DNA from: Bacteroides ovatus
Lineage (GTDB): Bacteria; Bacteroidota; Bacteroidia; Bacteroidales; Bacteroidaceae
NCBI GenBank assembly: GCA_030844565.1
Contig: JAUUNK010000240.1
Location: forward strand, 1 to 7,907
Direction: 5' to 3'
DNA: 7,907 nt
Numbering within the stretch: the stretch's first letter is position 1; each line of letters opens with the position of its first letter. Shown in pieces: positions 4,807 through 7,907 of this stretch. Made by a program: the position numbers and the translations under genes. Under the pieces are notes generated by a model, which was not told the DNA's origin, did not search any database, and was given only the letters and a program-made list of their open reading frames with translations.

Positions 4807-6276
4807 ATGGCATTTACGAACAACATTATGATTGTTCGCCACAAGCTATTGGCGGACCTTGTCAGGCTCTGGAAAACAGACCAATTAGTGGAACAAATCG
4901 ACCGGCTACCTCTCGAACTCAGCCCTCGCCGCTCGAAACCTCTGGGAAGATGCTGCATACACAAAGAACGCGCCGTATGGAAGTACAAATCCCTACCGCT
5001 ACTGGGAATGGACATGAGCGACGAACACGACGAACTGACTCCCCTCTCCGACTATGCAAAAGCTGCATTGGAACGGAAAAACAACCTGAAAGAGAACATC
5101 CTCTGCGTAATAGACGAAGCATGTTCTTCCTGCGTACAAATCAATTACGAAATCACAAACCTCTGCCGGGGTTGCGTAGCACGGAGTTGCTACATGAACT
5201 GTCCCAAAGGTGCAGTGCGTTTCAAGAAAAACGGGCAGGCTATGATTGACCACGACACCTGCATCAGTTGCGGCATCTGCCACAAGAGCTGTCCCTACCA
5301 CGCCATCATCTACATGCCCGTCCCCTGCGAGGAAGCATGCCCGGTGAAGGCCATCAGCAAAGACGAGCATGGCGTGGAACACATCGACGAAAACAAATGT
5401 ATCTATTGTGGCAAATGTATGAACGCTTGCCCCTTCGGAGCTATCTTTGAAATCTCACAAACATTCGATGTGTTGCAATCCATCCGGAGGGGAGAAAAGG
5501 TGGTAGCCATCGTAGCTCCTTCTATCCTGGGACAGTTCAACACTTCCATCGAACAAGTGTATGGAGCCTTCCGTGAGATAGGTTTCACCGACATCATCGA
5601 AGTGGCTCAGGGAGCAATGGCCACCACCAGCAACGAGGCACATGAACTGAAAGAGAAACTGGCGGAAGGACAACCTTTTATGACAACTTCATGCTGCCCG
5701 TCCTATATAGAATTGGTAGAAAAGCATATTCCCGGCATGAAACCGTATGTTTCTTCTACCGGCTCACCCATGTACTATGCCGCCCGCATCGCTAAAGAAA
5801 AGCATCCGGATGCTAAAATCGTATTTGTAGGTCCTTGCGTAGCTAAACGCAAAGAAGTGAAGCGCGACGAATGTGTAGATTACATCCTTACCTTTGAAGA
5901 AGTGGGGTCTATTCTCGACGGACTGGACATCCAACTGGAGCAAACGCAACCTTTCTCCGTAGTATATACCTCGGTGCGCGAAGCACACGGATTTGCACAG
6001 GCAGGCGGAGTGATGGGAGCTGTGAAAGCCTACCTCAAAGAGGAAGCAGACCAGATTAATGCCATTCAGATTTCGGACATCAACAAAAAGAACATCGCCC
6101 TGCTGCGTGCCTGCGCCAAGACAGGAAAAGCCAACGGGCAGTTTATCGAAGTGATGGCATGCGAAGGCGGTTGCATCACCGGACCCAGCACCCACAACGA
6201 CATTGTTTCCGGCAGGCGCCAGTTGGTACAGGAACTTATCAAACGAAAAGAATCGTATGCCAAGATGGCTGATTGA
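4807..6276 (+). CDS. hydA: [FeFe] hydrogenase, group-B-like, ferredoxin-type N-terminus
   Basis: This 489-residue enzyme should interconvert protons and H2 in the cytoplasm, most likely making H2 from reduced ferredoxin during fermentation. The H-cluster domain (about 230-489) carries TSCCPSY (294-300), GPCVAKRKE (342-350) and MACEGGCITG (450-459). By comparison with CpI, the H-cluster ligands are Cys297, Cys344, Cys452 and Cys456, and Cys296 is the proton-transfer Cys. Tyr in place of Trp after TSCCP, and PCVAKRKE in place of MPCxxKKxE, set it apart from classical group A enzymes and fit group B. The middle (106-208) has 16 Cys, including ferredoxin motifs at 152-162 and 198-208, enough for four [4Fe-4S] clusters. 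Residues 1-99 match no domain I recognise. No NuoE/NuoF-like partner is in view. The leader is AT-rich (CTAAATAAACATT) with no Shine-Dalgarno. The gene overlaps hydE by 20 bases. Confidence 0.95.
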   Translation: MAFTNNIMIVRHKLLADLVRLWKTDQLVEQIDRLPLELSPRRSKPLGRCCIHKERAVWKYKSLPLLGMDMSDEHDELTPLSDYAKAALERKNNLKENILCVIDEACSSCVQINYEITNLCRGCVARSCYMNCPKGAVRFKKNGQAMIDHDTCISCGICHKSCPYHAIIYMPVPCEEACPVKAISKDEHGVEHIDENKCIYCGKCMNACPFGAIFEISQTFDVLQSIRRGEKVVAIVAPSILGQFNTSIEQVYGAFREIGFTDIIEVAQGAMATTSNEAHELKEKLAEGQPFMTTSCCPSYIELVEKHIPGMKPYVSSTGSPMYYAARIAKEKHPDAKIVFVGPCVAKRKEVKRDECVDYILTFEEVGSILDGLDIQLEQTQPFSVVYTSVREAHGFAQAGGVMGAVKAYLKEEADQINAIQISDINKKNIALLRACAKTGKANGQFIEVMACEGGCITGPSTHNDIVSGRRQLVQELIKRKESYAKMAD

Positions 6277-7303
6277 CAAGCTGCGGCAGGAACACCGTCT
6301 GCTACCGGAAGAATACAGGCAACTGATTACCGGATGCGGAACGGAGGACAGAGACTATCTCCACCAGCAAGCCCGGCAAATAGCCGGGCAACACTTCGGA
6401 AACAAAGTCTACGTCCGGGGACTGATTGAAATCAGCAACTACTGCCGCAACAACTGCTACTACTGCGGCATCCGGAAAGGGAACCGCCGCGCAGAACGAT
6501 ACCGGCTGAACAGAGAGAGCATCCTTGCCTGCTGCGAAGAAGGATATGCAAAAGGATTCCGTACTTTTGTGCTCCAAGGCGGAGAGGACACGGCTCTCTC
6601 CGACAATTACCTAGAGGAAACAGTGGCAACCATCCGGTCCCAATATCCGGATTGCGCCATCACCCTCTCCTTTGGGGAAAAACCATACGAAACATATCTG
6701 CGTTTCTTCCAGGCAGGAGCCAACCGCTATCTACTGCGCCACGAAACCTACGATGCCGCCCACTACGGCAAACTGCATCCCGAAGGAATGTCCCTCTCCC
6801 ACCGGCTGCAATGCCTGCACGACCTCAAAGAGATAGGTTACCAGACCGGGACAGGAATGATGGTGGGTAGCCCGGGACAAACGGCAGACCATCTGGTAGC
6901 AGACCTTTGCTTCATCGAAAACTTCCGACCGGAAATGATTGGTATCGGTCCTTTCATCCCCCATGCAGATACTCCTTTCGCCAACTATCCCAGCGGCACG
7001 GTGGAGCAGACCCTTCTGCTAATATCCATCCTCAGGCTGATGCACCCCAAAGCACTGATACCTGCCACTACGGCATTGGCTACTCTGGCGCCGGACGGCC
7101 GCAGCCGGGGAATATTGGCGGGCGCCAATGTAGTGATGCCCAACCTCTCTCCCCCGAAGGAACGAAAGAAATATGAACTCTACGCCAACAAAGCCTCCCT
7201 CGGAGCAGAATCGGCGGAAGGAATCAGATTATTAGAACAGGAATTAAAAGACATCGGCTACGAAATCTCTTTCTCCCGAGGCGATTTCGGCGAACGTCGA
7301 TAA
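6257..7303 (+). CDS. hydE: [FeFe] hydrogenase maturase HydE, radical SAM
   Basis: This 348-residue protein acts in assembly of the H-cluster diiron subcluster, working on the iron-cysteine complex made by HydG. The radical-SAM motif CRNNCYYC places cluster ligands at Cys63, Cys67 and Cys70. Other HydE hallmarks are LQGGED (106-111), LLRHETYD (159-166), GTGMMVGSPGQT (198-209) and GIGPFIPHADTPF (229-241). Length is normal for HydE. The second cluster-binding Cys set seen near the C-terminus of Thermotoga maritima HydE is absent: after NVVMPNLSPP (291-300) the region up to 316 has no Cys. That set is known to be dispensable and variable. I chose the ATG at 6257, just inside the hydrogenase 3' end, because residues from there match the usual HydE N-terminus. 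A start at 6203 would add 18 residues encoded entirely inside hydA. AAAAGAA precedes the ATG. The 20-base overlap suggests translational coupling. Confidence 0.93.
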   Translation: MPRWLIDKLRQEHRLLPEEYRQLITGCGTEDRDYLHQQARQIAGQHFGNKVYVRGLIEISNYCRNNCYYCGIRKGNRRAERYRLNRESILACCEEGYAKGFRTFVLQGGEDTALSDNYLEETVATIRSQYPDCAITLSFGEKPYETYLRFFQAGANRYLLRHETYDAAHYGKLHPEGMSLSHRLQCLHDLKEIGYQTGTGMMVGSPGQTADHLVADLCFIENFRPEMIGIGPFIPHADTPFANYPSGTVEQTLLLISILRLMHPKALIPATTALATLAPDGRSRGILAGANVVMPNLSPPKERKKYELYANKASLGAESAEGIRLLEQELKDIGYEISFSRGDFGERR

Positions 7304-7319
7304 AAACAACAAAGAAGAA

Positions 7320-7907
7320 GTGTATAAAGTAGACTCACCCCAAGCAGAAGAATTTATCCACCACGAAGAGATTCTGGATACGCTGGAATATGCCCGTAAC
7401 CACAAGAACGACCGTGCCCTGATTGAACAACTCATCGACAAAGCAGCCACCTGCAAAGGCCTCAGCCATCGCGAAGCCGCTGTGCTGCTGGAATGTAACC
7501 AACCGGACCTGAACGACCGCATCTTCCACCTGGCCAAAGAGATTAAACAAAAGTTTTATGGCAACCGCATCGTGATGTTCGCCCCGCTCTACCTGTCGAA
7601 CTATTGTGTGAACGGTTGCATCTATTGCCCCTATCACCTGAAGAACAAGACCATAGCCCGCAAGAAACTGACGCAAGAAGAGATTCGCAAAGAAGTCATT
7701 GCCTTGCAGGACATGGGACATAAGCGCCTGGCACTCGAAGCGGGAGAAGACCCGTTGAGGAATCCTATCGAATATATCCTCGAATCTATCGAAACCATTT
7801 ACAGCATCCGCCACAAAAACGGAGCTATCCGCCGAGTCAACGTGAACATCGCCGCCACCACCGTAGAAAACTACCGACGGCTGAAAGAGGCGGGAATCGG
7901 CACGTAT
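7320..7907 (+). CDS. hydG: [FeFe] hydrogenase maturase HydG, radical SAM (3' end outside window)
   Basis: The first 196 residues of HydG, usually about 470 long, are present. HydG splits tyrosine to give CO and cyanide bound to iron for the H-cluster. The radical-SAM motif CVNGCIYC gives Cys96, Cys100 and Cys103, and LEAGEDP (139-145) is the HydG/ThiH-type substrate-region motif. The N-terminal helical part with EEFIHHEEILDTLEYARNHK and GLSHREAAVLLECN (47-60) is characteristic of HydG. The frame has no ATG between its upstream stop (7245-7247) and this region, so a GTG at 7320 is the likely start, with AAAGAAGAA just before it. It begins 16 bases after the hydE stop. The C-terminal domain that binds the extra cluster is not in view. 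Confidence 0.93.
   Translation, partial: MYKVDSPQAEEFIHHEEILDTLEYARNHKNDRALIEQLIDKAATCKGLSHREAAVLLECNQPDLNDRIFHLAKEIKQKFYGNRIVMFAPLYLSNYCVNGCIYCPYHLKNKTIARKKLTQEEIRKEVIALQDMGHKRLALEAGEDPLRNPIEYILESIETIYSIRHKNGAIRRVNVNIAATTVENYRRLKEAGIGTY

Noticed and set aside
6203..6256. Earlier HydE start inside hydA
   Set aside because: The added 18 residues have no HydE resemblance and would enlarge the overlap to 74 bases; ATG 6257 fits the family.
5764..6279. 171-residue minus-strand frame inside the hydrogenase
   Set aside because: The opposite strand encodes the conserved H-cluster domain over the whole length.
7335..7814. 159-residue minus-strand frame opposite hydG
   Set aside because: It is a shadow of hydG, which carries the radical-SAM motif on the plus strand.

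Overview
The window looks like chromosome from a gut Bacteroides or close relative. The support is a monomeric-type [FeFe] hydrogenase with group-B-like motifs next to its maturase genes, Bacteroidetes-style -7 promoter boxes (TAnnTTTG), AT-rich leaders without a clear Shine-Dalgarno, and AT-rich heptamer repeats between genes. The genus is an inference from these features, not from a database match.

Layout. (1) Positions 1 to about 1640 hold no intact gene I can recognise. They contain several short, broken reading frames that look like decaying genes, then two imperfect hairpins, then a striking array of palindromic ATATAT-rich units (1358-1494). (2) Positions 1649-2209, minus strand, encode a Nudix hydrolase of the ADP-ribose pyrophosphatase type. 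(3) Positions 2292-4681, minus strand, form a compact three-gene unit: a GT4-family glycosyltransferase, an eight-or-so-helix YbhN/UPF0104-type membrane protein, and a 52-residue single-span membrane protein. The unit ends in a strong hairpin-plus-T-run terminator, directly followed by the promoter box of the Nudix gene. (4) From 4807 rightwards on the plus strand runs a hydrogen-metabolism operon: [FeFe] hydrogenase, HydE (start overlaps the hydrogenase end) and HydG, which is cut by the window edge.

How the genes work together. HydE and HydG are radical-SAM enzymes that build the diiron subcluster of the H-cluster; the third maturase, HydF, is not in view and may lie beyond the right edge. 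The hydrogenase has no flavin or NADH partner subunit in view, so it most likely exchanges electrons with ferredoxin through its Cys-rich N-terminal half. The divergent glycosyltransferase/flippase-like unit is best read as a candidate lipid- or cell-envelope-glycosylation module. The two units share a 125-bp intergenic region.

The least explained items are the palindromic array at 1358-1494, the 52-residue membrane protein at 2292-2450, and the exact 16-Cys set in the hydrogenase N-terminal half.
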